Source: Labilithrix sp. (GTDB taxonomy: Bacteria; Myxococcota_A; Polyangia; Polyangiales; Polyangiaceae). From it: a stretch of 64,000 nt of DNA. The DNA is taken from the NCBI GenBank assembly GCA_019637155.1, contig JAHBWE010000031.1:40377-104376 (forward strand). The letters are read 5' to 3'. Within the stretch, counting starts at the first letter, position 1, and every line of letters starts with the position of its first letter. Below, piece after piece: positions 1-8,547 of this stretch. The position numbers were made by a program, and so were the translations under genes. Below the pieces are notes generated by a model. It did no database searches. It had not been told where the DNA came from and saw nothing but the letters and a program-made list of their open reading frames with translations.

Positions 1-66
1 GGCGAGTGGAAGGCGCTCCCCGTCGGCGGGACGATGCATTTGAGCTGGCCCCCGCCGCCGGCGTAG
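1..66 (+). CDS. 3' end of an upstream gene, cut by the window start
   Basis: Frame 1 is open from the first base to a TAG at 64-66 and encodes 21 residues ending WPPPPA. Nearly all third codon positions are G or C, as in real genes here, so this is probably the C-terminus of a protein that starts outside the window. It ends 16 bases before the next start on the same strand. Too little is visible to propose a function. Confidence 0.45.
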   Translation, partial: GEWKALPVGGTMHLSWPPPPA

Positions 67-82
67 GCGGTAGCATCCGCGC

Positions 83-1405
83 GTGTTTTGGGCCGGTCGG
101 ATCGAGCGCGCGCGGGCGAGGCGGACGCGAACGATCGCGATCGTTCTCGCCGTCGTGGCGTTCGCGGTCCGGCTCGTCTGGGGGATCGCGGTGCAGTCGC
201 CGTTCGACGCCCTCTACTCCGACATGGCCAACTACCACGGGCGCGCGATCGACCTCCTCGACGGCGCGACGCGCGGGGATCCGCGCAACTACGCGTTCTT
301 CCCGTGGGGAGCGCACGTGCTGATCGCGCTGGAGCTCGCGGTGGTGGGGCGCACCTCGCAGATCGGCGTCGCGCTCGTGCACGCGCTCGTCGGCACGATC
401 CCGGTCGTGTGCGTCGTCGCGATCACCGCGCGGGTCGTGCGACCTTTGGCGATCGTCGCGGTCGCGGGGCTCGTCGCGGCGCTCTGGCAGCCGGCGGTGG
501 TGCACTCCGGGTTCTTCATGTCCGAGATGTGGTTCTCGGCGGCGATCGCGCTCGGGTCGGCGCTGATGCTTCGCTCCCTCGAGGGCAAGAGCGGCGCGCT
601 CGGGGCCGGCTGCGCGTTCGCGGTCGCGATCGCGGTGCGGCCGCAGGCGATGTTGACCGTCGCGCTCGTGGCGGCGCTCGTCGTCGTGCGAGCCGCGCGC
701 ACGCGCGCGATGCTCGACGGCTGGGCGCGCCTCGTGGCGCCGATCGCGCTCGTGCTCGCGTTCTCGGCCGTGCGGATGCATCAGCTCTCGGGGCACTGGG
801 GGCTCGTCTCGGAGAACGGGCCGCTCAATCGCGTGTTCGGCGCGACGCACATCGGGCGCGTGCAGGCGCGCTGGCAGAACCAGTATGGCCAATACGAGGC
901 CTGGTACACGCCGCCGGCGAAGATGCCCGTTCGGCCCGAAGACATCGTCGCGTACGAGGGGTACATCGGCGACGCCGAGATCCTCGACCGGATCCGCGAG
1001 GAGCACATGAAGCGGGAGACGCGCTCGGAGTACGCGCGGCGCCTCGTCCGCAACACGCGCCTGCTCGCCTTCCGGCTCGTCTTCCCGGAGGAAGACTTCG
1101 CGGCGCGCGTCCCGTTTCGGCGCGTCCTCCAGCGCGTGTATCGCGTCGTGCTCGTCAACTTGCTGCCGATCGGGGCGTTCGGGCTCGCGGCGATGCTCGT
1201 GGCGCGGAGGAAGCGGCTCGTCGGGATCGTCGTGCTCGCGAACGGGCTCACCGTCGTCGTCGTCGCCGCGCTCTACTTCGCGGAGGCGCGGCTTCGCATG
1301 CCGTACGACTCCTTCGTGATCGTCGGCGCCGCGGCCGGCGTCTCCGCGCTGATCGCGATCGGAAAGCGCGTCCGCAGCTTCGTCCGCGAGCGGCATCGTT
1401 CTTGA
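83..1405 (+). CDS. Polytopic membrane protein, GT39/ArnT-like glycosyltransferase candidate
   Basis: The 440-residue protein has a short basic N-terminus and about nine to ten hydrophobic segments. A soluble stretch of roughly 100 residues lies at about 235-330, before the last membrane segments. An early acidic, aromatic extracytoplasmic loop (YSDMANYHGRAIDLL, near 45-60) and the overall topology recall PMT/GT39-type and ArnT-like lipid-linked sugar transferases, but no decisive catalytic motif was identified. The GTG start at 83 is chosen because an in-frame TAG at 71-73 rules out any longer form. The SDR gene follows after 12 bases, so the two may be co-transcribed. It could equally be an uncharacterised integral membrane protein of another family; the membrane topology is sure, the enzyme class is not. 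Confidence 0.6.
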   Translation: MFWAGRIERARARRTRTIAIVLAVVAFAVRLVWGIAVQSPFDALYSDMANYHGRAIDLLDGATRGDPRNYAFFPWGAHVLIALELAVVGRTSQIGVALVHALVGTIPVVCVVAITARVVRPLAIVAVAGLVAALWQPAVVHSGFFMSEMWFSAAIALGSALMLRSLEGKSGALGAGCAFAVAIAVRPQAMLTVALVAALVVVRAARTRAMLDGWARLVAPIALVLAFSAVRMHQLSGHWGLVSENGPLNRVFGATHIGRVQARWQNQYGQYEAWYTPPAKMPVRPEDIVAYEGYIGDAEILDRIREEHMKRETRSEYARRLVRNTRLLAFRLVFPEEDFAARVPFRRVLQRVYRVVLVNLLPIGAFGLAAMLVARRKRLVGIVVLANGLTVVVVAALYFAEARLRMPYDSFVIVGAAAGVSALIAIGKRVRSFVRERHRS

Positions 1406-1417
1406 TGCGCGGCGGGC

Positions 1418-2287
1418 ATGAACCCGCAGGAGAAACACCCGAAGCCGCCGTTCGAAGACGATCCGCAGTCGATCCCGGCGCGCGAATCCAGGATGCGTGA
1501 CAAACCCGACCACGGCGAGACGAGCTACCGCGGCCATGGCAAGTTGAAGGACCGCGTGGCGATCGTGACCGGCGGCGACAGCGGCATCGGGCGCGCGGTC
1601 GCGCTCGCGTTCGCGCGGGAAGGCGCCGACGTCGCGATCGCCTACCTCGACGAGCACGACGACGCGAAGGAGACCAAGCGCCTCGTCGAGGAGGCCGGCC
1701 GCCGCGCCCTCCTCGTCGCCGGCGACCTCGCCGAGAAGGAGGCCTGCCACCGTCTCGTCGATACGGTCGTCGACACGTTCGGGCGCGTCGACGTCCTCGT
1801 CAACAACGCCGCCCATCAGGGCAAGGCGGCGGACACGTTCGAGGACCTCGACCCCGAGCGCGTCGAACGCACGTTCAAGGTGAACATCCTCGCGATGTTC
1901 CACCTCGTGCGGCGCGCGCTCCCGCACATGAAGGAGGGCGCGAGCATCATCAACGTCGCGTCGATCCAGGCGTACCAGCCGTCGAAGGAGATCCTCGACT
2001 ACGCCGCGACGAAGGGCGCGATCGTGACGTTCACGAAAGGCCTCGCGGAGGAGACGATCGAGCGCGGCATCCGCGTGAACTGCGTCGCGCCGGGACCGGT
2101 GTGGACGCCGATCATCGTGCAGTCGTTCGAGAAGGAGAAGATCGCCGACTTCGGATCGCGCTCCGTCATGAAGCGGCCCGCGCAGCCCGCCGAGCTCGCG
2201 CCGGCGTTCGTCTTCCTCGCGAGCGACGAGGCGAGCTACGTCAACGGCGAGGTGCTCGGCGTCACCGGCGGCAAGCCGCTGTCGTGA
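1418..2287 (+). CDS. SDR-family NAD(P)-dependent oxidoreductase (GS39/YghA-like)
   Basis: The 289-residue protein is a classical short-chain dehydrogenase with a long hydrophilic N-terminal extension of about 45 residues. The dinucleotide-binding motif TGGDSGIG is at 51-58, the structural NNAA at 129-132, and the catalytic Ser, Tyr and Lys at about 182, 195 and 199 (YAATK). The extension, rich in Pro, Asp and Lys, is typical of the subgroup that includes Bacillus general stress protein 39 and E. coli YghA. These are annotated as glucose-1-dehydrogenase-like or general stress oxidoreductases; the true substrate is not known. The protein is cytosolic. The 3' end overlaps the convergent kinase gene by 26 bases. 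The family is certain, the substrate is not. Confidence 0.9.
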   Translation: MNPQEKHPKPPFEDDPQSIPARESRMRDKPDHGETSYRGHGKLKDRVAIVTGGDSGIGRAVALAFAREGADVAIAYLDEHDDAKETKRLVEEAGRRALLVAGDLAEKEACHRLVDTVVDTFGRVDVLVNNAAHQGKAADTFEDLDPERVERTFKVNILAMFHLVRRALPHMKEGASIINVASIQAYQPSKEILDYAATKGAIVTFTKGLAEETIERGIRVNCVAPGPVWTPIIVQSFEKEKIADFGSRSVMKRPAQPAELAPAFVFLASDEASYVNGEVLGVTGGKPLS

Positions 2288-4274
2288 AGGCCTTCTTCAC
2301 CGGATCCCACACCGGCTTGCACTCGCGGCGCACCGGCTTCGCGGCCGGCGGCGGCGGCGGCGGTCGTGAGCTCGACGCCGACGTGCTCGATGTGCTCGCC
2401 GCGGGGACGCACGCGGTCGCGGCCGGCTCGGCGGAGGTGGAGGTCGCGACGGGCGTGATCTCGAGCAGCGCGGCGGGCAGCGGCGGCACGGTCGCCGCCG
2501 GCGCCGGCGGCGACGACGCGGGAGGGGAGGGCGCCGCCGCTGGGGCGCGCGAGACGTGACGTGTCGCCACGAAGCTGGCGGCGAAGACACACGCCGCCGC
2601 GACGAGCCACGGCCACACGCGTCGCCTCCCCGCCGCCGCGGGCGCGCCCGACTGCGTCATCGCGGGCACCGACTCCGGCGGCGCGGAGTCGTGCGCCGCG
2701 ACCGCGCGCGCGAACGGCGACATCACGATCGGCCCGTCGACGAGCGCGGCGAGACGCGCATCCGAGTCGGAGAGCACGTCACGACGCTTCGCCGGCAGCG
2801 CGCCGGAGCTCGGTGCGTCGCGAGAGGAGCGGCGCTTCTCGGACGCCGGCAGCGCGCCGGAGCTCGGCGCGGCGGCGGCTGGCAAGCGAGGGCCTGACTC
2901 GAGCGCCTCGCGCGCCGCGGCGGCGGCGGCGAGCTGGGCCGAGTCGAGCGCCTCCGCGAGCGGGGCGAACCCAGCGCTCGGGGTCGCCGGCTCGAGGCAC
3001 GGCGAGGAACGTGGGAGGACGAAGAGCGCGCCGTCCTCGCCGCGCGGCGGACGCTTCGCCGTCGCGACGAGCTCGGACTCGTCGACCTCGACCGAACGCG
3101 GCGACGGCTGCGCCACCGCGGCGAGCTCCGCTTCCAGCTCCTCCGGGAAGAACACACGAGGCGTGGGGACCGTCATGCGCTCTTCGGCCGGGTCGGGATC
3201 GGCGGCGACGGCCACGCTCCGTCGCGACAGCGTGGCGGCCTCGACGCGGGAGCTCGCGCGCCACTCCTCCTCGCTCTGCGCGAGCGTGCGGCGGAGCCTC
3301 GCCATGTGGTCGTCCGCGACCTCGGCGAGCCACGCGCCGAGGTCCGCCTGCGTCGCGGGCGGATGCGCGGTGCACATCGCCTCCGCCATCTCGAGCGCCG
3401 TCGCGTACCGGTCGCCGGGCGCGAGCGAGATCGCGCGCATCACGACGGCGTCGAGCGCGATCAACCGCTTCCACCCCGCCTGGCCCATGCTCCGGCGCCA
3501 CGCGCTGCACTCCTCGACCAGCGTCGGGATCGTCCCGTCGAACAGCATCGAGAGGTAGTCCGTCTCGCTCATGCTCTCGCCGATGCGGCGGTTCGCGAGG
3601 AGCTCCCACATCACGACGCCGGCCGCGTAGACGTCGGCGCGCCGCGTGATCGGATCGGCCTTGATCTGCTCCGGCGCCATGTAGCTCAGCTTGCCCTTCA
3701 TCACGCCAGGCCGCGTCTGGTGCGCGCTCGTCCGCGCCTTCGCGATGCCGAAGTCGAGGAGGCGCGGGACGCCCTCCGTGCTCAGCATGATGTTCTGCGG
3801 GGACACGTCGCGATGGATCACGTCGAGCGGCGTGCCGAGCTCGTCGCGCGCCTCGTGCGCCGCGTGGAGCCCCGCGAGCACGCCCGCGACGATCGCGACG
3901 GAGATGCCGGTCGGGATCGGCTTCAGCGCCATCCGCGCGCGACGCATCACGACGCTGAGCGGCACGCCGTGCACGTACTCCTGCACGAGCATCACCTCCG
4001 CGCCGGTCACGACGACGTCGAGGACCGGCACCACGTTCGGATGATGGATCCGCGACGCGATGCGCGCCTCGTCGTGGAACATCGTCACGAACTCGGGGTC
4101 CTCCGCGTATTCGGGATGGAGCCGCTTCGCCGCGACGAGGCGATGGAACCCCTCCGCGCCCGTCACGCGCGCGGCGTGCACCGACGCCATGCCCCCGCGC
4201 GCGATCTCGGCGTGGAGCACGTAGCGGCCGACCTTCTCCGGTCCGACGCGCTCGTCGTCGCAGGTCATCGCCAT
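2262..4274 (-). CDS. Hanks-type Ser/Thr protein kinase with a C-terminal membrane anchor
   Basis: The 670-residue protein has an N-terminal kinase domain at about 18-305. The glycine loop is ARGGMASV, the ATP-binding Lys is K50 (VAAKRL), the catalytic loop is HRDVSPQN from H154, DFG is at 174-176 and APEQ at about 200. HRDVSPQN, in place of HRDLKPEN, is common in myxobacterial kinases. A linker of about 250 residues rich in Ala, Pro and Ser contains two copies of a SSGALPA motif. One membrane segment follows near 560-580 (WPWLVAAACVFAASFVA), then a Pro-rich tail with three Cys. The start is the ATG at 4274 because GGAGG lies 4 bases upstream at 4279-4283; the longer open frame to 4427 has no such support. 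It probably phosphorylates cytosolic targets; none is evident from context. Confidence 0.9.
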   Translation of the reverse strand: MAMTCDDERVGPEKVGRYVLHAEIARGGMASVHAARVTGAEGFHRLVAAKRLHPEYAEDPEFVTMFHDEARIASRIHHPNVVPVLDVVVTGAEVMLVQEYVHGVPLSVVMRRARMALKPIPTGISVAIVAGVLAGLHAAHEARDELGTPLDVIHRDVSPQNIMLSTEGVPRLLDFGIAKARTSAHQTRPGVMKGKLSYMAPEQIKADPITRRADVYAAGVVMWELLANRRIGESMSETDYLSMLFDGTIPTLVEECSAWRRSMGQAGWKRLIALDAVVMRAISLAPGDRYATALEMAEAMCTAHPPATQADLGAWLAEVADDHMARLRRTLAQSEEEWRASSRVEAATLSRRSVAVAADPDPAEERMTVPTPRVFFPEELEAELAAVAQPSPRSVEVDESELVATAKRPPRGEDGALFVLPRSSPCLEPATPSAGFAPLAEALDSAQLAAAAAAREALESGPRLPAAAAPSSGALPASEKRRSSRDAPSSGALPAKRRDVLSDSDARLAALVDGPIVMSPFARAVAAHDSAPPESVPAMTQSGAPAAAGRRRVWPWLVAAACVFAASFVATRHVSRAPAAAPSPPASSPPAPAATVPPLPAALLEITPVATSTSAEPAATACVPAASTSSTSASSSRPPPPPPAAKPVRRECKPVWDPVKKAFTTAACRR

Positions 4275-4443
4275 GCGACCTCCGCCCCCCGAAGGCCGCA
4301 CGCACGCGCGAAGGTGGACTGCATACTTGCCGGAGGGCACGCCGCGGTCCATCGCGCCGAGGCCCATTTTCCCGTGCCGCGCGCGCGCGTTGCGGGGTCC
4401 TCCCCGCAGGACGATTGCGGGATGCACACATCAGCAACGAACG

Positions 4444-5742
4444 TCAGCGGCGCTTCGGGTCGAGGCCGTGCTTCTGCGCGAGCTGGTGCAGGTACATGCG
4501 GTCCATCTTTGCGTCGCGGGCGGCCTTGCTGAAGTTGCCGCCGGTGCGGGTGAGGAGCGGCTCGAGGTAGGACTTCTCGAACTCCGCGATCGCCGCCTCC
4601 TTCGCCTCCTTGAACGGGACCGTCGCCGCCTCCTCCGGCGAGTAGCGGCGGACCGTGCCGCTGCGATGCGGGAGCGACGCGTCGGAGAGGACCAGGCTGC
4701 GCTCGACGTGGTTGCGGAGCTCGCGCACGTTGCCGGGCCAGTCGTGGCGCGCGAGGTCGGCGAGGACCGCGTCGTCGATCGCGCGCGGGCGGCCGAGCGC
4801 TTGGAGGAACGCGCGCGCGAGGAGCGGGACGTCGTCGAGGCGCTCGCGCAGCGGCGGGATGCGGACGGTGAGCTTCGCGAGGCGATAGTAGAGGTCCTCG
4901 CGGAAGCGGCCGCGGTTCACCTCCGGCTCGAGGTCGCGGTTCGTCGCCGCGATGACGCGGACGTCGACGCGCTTGCCGCGGTTCTGCCCCACGCGCCGGA
5001 CCTCGCGGTTCTCGAGCGCGCGGAGGAGCTTCGGCTGGAGCTCGAGCGGGAGCTCGCCGATCTCATCGAGGAAGAGCGTGCCGCCGTCGGCCGCTTCGAA
5101 GGCGCCCTCGCGCTCGCGGTCGGCGCCGGTGAAGGCGCCGCGCACGTGGCCGAAGAGCTCGCTCTCGACGAGCGAAGGCGAGATCGCTCCGCAGTCGACG
5201 ACGACGAGCGGGCCGTCGGCGCGCGCGCTCCGCTGGATGATCTCCGTCGCGACGAGCTCCTTGCCGGTGCCGCTCTCGCCGAGGACGAGCGTGTCGATGT
5301 CGCTCGCGGCGACGCGCTCGACGATCTCGAAGAGACGGAGCATCGGCGGGCTCGCGCCGACGAGCGCGCCGAACGAGTCGCGCGGCGGCGGCGCGGACGT
5401 GTGCGTCTTGCCGGGGACGAGGCGCAGTGTCGTGTCGCCGAGCGTGAGCGTCGCCTCGCGCTCGACCTCGGCGACGAGCACGCGCACGCCGTCGAGACGT
5501 GTGCCGTTGAGCGAGCCGGAGTCGGTGAGGCGCCAGCGACCGTTCTCGCGCGTGAGCCGGCAGTGGAAGCGCGACACCGTCGCGTCGTCGAGCACGAGCT
5601 CGTTCGAGGGATGCGAACCGATCCGCACGACGTCGTCGCCGTAGACGCGCGCGCCGATCGCGATCGTCGCGTGCTCGGTCATGAGGCCGAGGAGCGGGTT
5701 GGTCCGCTTTGCGAGCGTCGGTTCCTCTCGGCGCCGCATCAC
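4444..5742 (-). CDS. FHA-domain sigma-54-dependent transcriptional activator
   Basis: The 432-residue protein has an FHA phosphothreonine-binding domain at about 22-110 (RIGSHPSNE, VSRFHC), a sigma-54 interaction AAA+ domain at about 125-360 and a Fis-type helix-turn-helix at the C-terminus (NFSKAARDAK through QKHGL). The AAA+ domain has Walker A GESGTGK (155-161), an intact sigma-54 contact loop GAFTGA (202-207), Walker B LFLDEIGE and an arginine-finger region FREDLYYRL. FHA in place of a receiver suggests control by Ser/Thr kinases, a myxobacterial arrangement. The start is GTG at 5742 or ATG at 5739, with only a weak AAGG upstream. The gene lies 8 bases after the lipoprotein gene and is probably co-transcribed with it. 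It is a paralogue of the activator at 6908-8542. Confidence 0.93.
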   Translation of the reverse strand: MMRRREEPTLAKRTNPLLGLMTEHATIAIGARVYGDDVVRIGSHPSNELVLDDATVSRFHCRLTRENGRWRLTDSGSLNGTRLDGVRVLVAEVEREATLTLGDTTLRLVPGKTHTSAPPPRDSFGALVGASPPMLRLFEIVERVAASDIDTLVLGESGTGKELVATEIIQRSARADGPLVVVDCGAISPSLVESELFGHVRGAFTGADREREGAFEAADGGTLFLDEIGELPLELQPKLLRALENREVRRVGQNRGKRVDVRVIAATNRDLEPEVNRGRFREDLYYRLAKLTVRIPPLRERLDDVPLLARAFLQALGRPRAIDDAVLADLARHDWPGNVRELRNHVERSLVLSDASLPHRSGTVRRYSPEEAATVPFKEAKEAAIAEFEKSYLEPLLTRTGGNFSKAARDAKMDRMYLHQLAQKHGLDPKRR

Positions 5743-5750
5743 CTTGGAGC

Positions 5751-6722
5751 TTAGCGCGCGGCGGTCTCCTCCGCGTCCTGCTTCTCCCAGCGCTCCTTCA
5801 AATAGGGGTACGTCGTCTCACCCATTGCGTGCAGCTGCCGCACGTGGTCTGCGGCGAGCTTGCCGTGGAATCCAGCGATGTGAAAGCTGCCTTCGTCGAC
5901 CTTGTAGAACTGGTGCATCTTCGGTCGCGGTCCGTCGATGGAGCACGGCTTGCGCCGGATCGACTCGAGCTCGAGCAGCTTTCCGACGCACTCCTGAACG
6001 CTCGGGTAGGGGCCGGTCGGGATGGTCGTGTGGGTGATGGCGAAGAGCTTCTCGTTCTTCCGCGCCGCCTGGGAGAAGCGGGTCCACCGCTCGAGGCCGG
6101 CCGTGTTTATCGTGCGTTTCCTGACGTTCTTGAAATTCGTGAAAAATCCGTCGGCGAGGAGGACCGCGTCGACGCGGTCCGCCGTCGTGTCGGACATGAT
6201 CCGCGAGATCGAGCTGAAGCCGGCGCTCCACGCCGACAGGGCGAGGCGTCCGAGCTTCGCCTCGCCGCGCGACTTCGTCACCTCGGCCTCGACGTCGGCG
6301 AGCAAGCGCTCGAAGACCTCCGGGTCCTTGAAGGCGTTCGAGTAGGGCGGCGTCCCCATCCCCAGGTTGACGCTCACGACCGCGACGTTCAGCTTCGCGC
6401 GCTCGACGTTCTGCTCCTGCCAGCGGCCTTCGCCGTGGAAATGGACGACGAGGTCGTAACGACCGCCGTGGGTCGTGAACCACGAGGGGATGAAGAGCTC
6501 CGAGCCGCGGAGGCCGAGCGCCGTCCGCACCGGCTCGGGCGGCTCCGCCGGACGCGGCGCGGGGGGCTCGGCCTCGGTCTTGGGCGCCGATCCCGCGTCC
6601 GCGACCGTCGACGCGGCCGTCGCAGGTGCGGGTCGCTTCTCGTGTGAGCACGCGGCGGCGCCGATGCTCCCGAGAAGCATCACCGCGAACGCTCTGGCAG
6701 CAATTTTCCCGTGAACTTTCAA
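5751..6722 (-). CDS. Lipoprotein with alpha/beta-hydrolase-like features
   Basis: The 323-residue protein starts with a signal peptide ending in a lipobox-like GAAAC, so it is probably a lipoprotein. A Pro/Ala-rich linker runs to about residue 65. The core has HFHGEG, resembling the HG oxyanion motif of alpha/beta hydrolases, then SAWSAG, resembling a nucleophile elbow with Ser in place of the first Gly, and late FHIAGFHG that could supply the catalytic His. These are motif resemblances; the fold is inferred. The gene is transcribed just ahead of an FHA/sigma-54 activator with an 8-base gap, so the pair may form a sensing or output unit. Its substrate is unknown. Confidence 0.65.
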   Translation of the reverse strand: MKVHGKIAARAFAVMLLGSIGAAACSHEKRPAPATAASTVADAGSAPKTEAEPPAPRPAEPPEPVRTALGLRGSELFIPSWFTTHGGRYDLVVHFHGEGRWQEQNVERAKLNVAVVSVNLGMGTPPYSNAFKDPEVFERLLADVEAEVTKSRGEAKLGRLALSAWSAGFSSISRIMSDTTADRVDAVLLADGFFTNFKNVRKRTINTAGLERWTRFSQAARKNEKLFAITHTTIPTGPYPSVQECVGKLLELESIRRKPCSIDGPRPKMHQFYKVDEGSFHIAGFHGKLAADHVRQLHAMGETTYPYLKERWEKQDAEETAAR

Positions 6723-6907
6723 GCGTGCGGGCCCGCATGTGAGGGATCGTTACAACAGGGTGAGTAAACGACGCCTCAGGGCGTGGTTGGATTTGCGCAA
6801 GACCAGAGCAAATTGTGCCGCAACTCCGGGGGACATCAAGTTCGCGGCACCTCCCTGTGGGTGGGCATCACCTTTGCGATCACCCATGACCGGAGAGACG
6901 ATCCACC

Positions 6908-8542
6908 ATGGCCCATCCCAAGATGCCCGCTCGTCCCCAGACCCCGTCGGCTCCGGTCGCCCCGCTGGCGCCCCAAATTCCGTCGGCTGGGAAGAGCTCC
7001 TCGGGGATCGCCCCGCGTCCGCCGGCTTCCATTCCGCCCGCGGCGATTCCGCCTTCACCGCCGGTCCCGCAGGCGCTCGCGGAGCCGAGCTATCCGGAGC
7101 CGAACCCGACCATCCCGGACATCGAGCCGCCGGTCGCGAGCGGGGTCCAGGCGCCGAGGAGCATCCAGACCGTCCGCCAGCTGGTGGAGACGGTCTCGGT
7201 CCCCCGCGTCTCGCTCACGATCGAGCGCGAGGGCGGGATGCCCGCGAACCGCACCATCGTGCACGACGGCGACGTCTGCAAGATCGGCTCGCACGCCTCG
7301 AACGACATCGTCCTGCGCGACCCGATGGTCTCGCGCTTCCACTGCCGCCTCGTGCGCGAGGACGGCGTGTGGCGCCTCCGCGACTCCGGCTCGATGAACG
7401 GGACGAAGCTCGAGAACGTCCGCGTCCGCGACGCCGACCTCGCGGAGGGCGGCGTGCTCGGCCTCGGCGACTCGATCGTCCGCATCCGCGCGGGCGCGCC
7501 GCAGAAGGAAGACATCGTCCCGATGCTGCCGTCGTTCGGCGCGCTCGTGGGGACGAGCATGCCGATGCGCCGCCTCTTCGGGCTTCTCGACAAGATCGCG
7601 CAAAGCGACATCAACGTCTTGATCGAGGGCGAGAGCGGCACCGGCAAGGAGCTCGTCGCGACGGAGATCATGCAGCGCAGCGCGCGCGCGGACAAACCGT
7701 TCGTCGTCGTCGACTGCGGCGCGATCAGCCCCGCGCTGATCGAGAGCGAGCTCTTCGGTCACATCCGCGGCGCGTTCACGGGCGCCGACCGCGATCGCAT
7801 GGGCGCGTTCGAGGCCGCCGACGGCGGCACCGTGTTCCTCGACGAGCTCGGCGAGCTCCCGCTCGAGCTGCAGCCCAAGCTGCTGCGCGCCCTCGAGGCG
7901 CGCGAGATCCGCCGCGTCGGCGAGACCCGCGCGCGCCGGGTGAACGTCCGCGTCATCTCGGCGACGAACCGCGACCTCGAGCGCGAGGTCAACAAGGGTC
8001 GCTTCCGCGAGGACCTCTACTTCCGCATCGCCGTCATCAGCGCGCGCGTGCCCCCGCTCCGCGAGCGCCTCGACGACATGCTGCTGCTCGTCCGCACCTT
8101 CCTCTCGCAGCTCGGGGTCCCGGAGGAGGAGCGCCTCTTCGGACAGCAGGCCCTCTCCGAGATGGCGAAGCACGACTGGCCCGGCAACGTGCGCGAGCTC
8201 CGCAACTACGTCGAGCGCAGCGTCGTCCTCCAGTCGGCGAGCCCCGCGCTCCGCCGCGGTCAGAACGGCGCGGTCGGCGTCGCGACCTCCGGCCCCGCGA
8301 ACGGCATCGACCTCTCGGTCCCGTTCCGCATCTCGAAGGACGCCGTGATCGACTCGTTCGAGCGCGGCTACCTCTCGCAGCTCCTCGAAGCGGCGGGCGG
8401 CAACATGAGCAAGGCCGCCCGCATGGCGGGGATGGACCGCATGTACCTCCACCGCCTCGTCCAGAAGCACGGCCTCCGCGGCGGCCGCTCCACCGCCCCG
8501 CCGAGCGAGTCGCTCCGCGCGGCGACGCCGATCCTCAAGTAG
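6908..8542 (+). CDS. FHA-domain sigma-54-dependent transcriptional activator, Pro-rich N-terminus
   Basis: The 544-residue protein begins with about 90 residues rich in Pro, Ala and Ser, then an FHA domain at about 100-190 (KIGSHASND, VSRFHC, GSMNGT), a sigma-54 AAA+ domain (GESGTGK, GAFTGA, VFLDELGE) and a Fis-type helix-turn-helix near 490-520 (NMSKAARMAGMDRMYLH). It matches the activator at 4444-5742 along its whole conserved part, including the unusual C-terminal MDRMYLH, so the two arose by duplication and may bind similar enhancers. The intact GAFTGA implies real sigma-54 activation. The ATG at 6908 follows GGAGAG about 10 bases upstream. It is divergent from the lipoprotein/activator pair across 185 bases that probably hold both promoters. 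Confidence 0.93.
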   Translation: MAHPKMPARPQTPSAPVAPLAPQIPSAGKSSSGIAPRPPASIPPAAIPPSPPVPQALAEPSYPEPNPTIPDIEPPVASGVQAPRSIQTVRQLVETVSVPRVSLTIEREGGMPANRTIVHDGDVCKIGSHASNDIVLRDPMVSRFHCRLVREDGVWRLRDSGSMNGTKLENVRVRDADLAEGGVLGLGDSIVRIRAGAPQKEDIVPMLPSFGALVGTSMPMRRLFGLLDKIAQSDINVLIEGESGTGKELVATEIMQRSARADKPFVVVDCGAISPALIESELFGHIRGAFTGADRDRMGAFEAADGGTVFLDELGELPLELQPKLLRALEAREIRRVGETRARRVNVRVISATNRDLEREVNKGRFREDLYFRIAVISARVPPLRERLDDMLLLVRTFLSQLGVPEEERLFGQQALSEMAKHDWPGNVRELRNYVERSVVLQSASPALRRGQNGAVGVATSGPANGIDLSVPFRISKDAVIDSFERGYLSQLLEAAGGNMSKAARMAGMDRMYLHRLVQKHGLRGGRSTAPPSESLRAATPILK

Positions 8543-8547
8543 CTGCG

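Noticed and set aside
1..323. Small open frames at the window start other than the partial gene
   Set aside because: Frames overlap the membrane protein gene and show no motif; the 83-1405 frame has the hydrophobic pattern expected.
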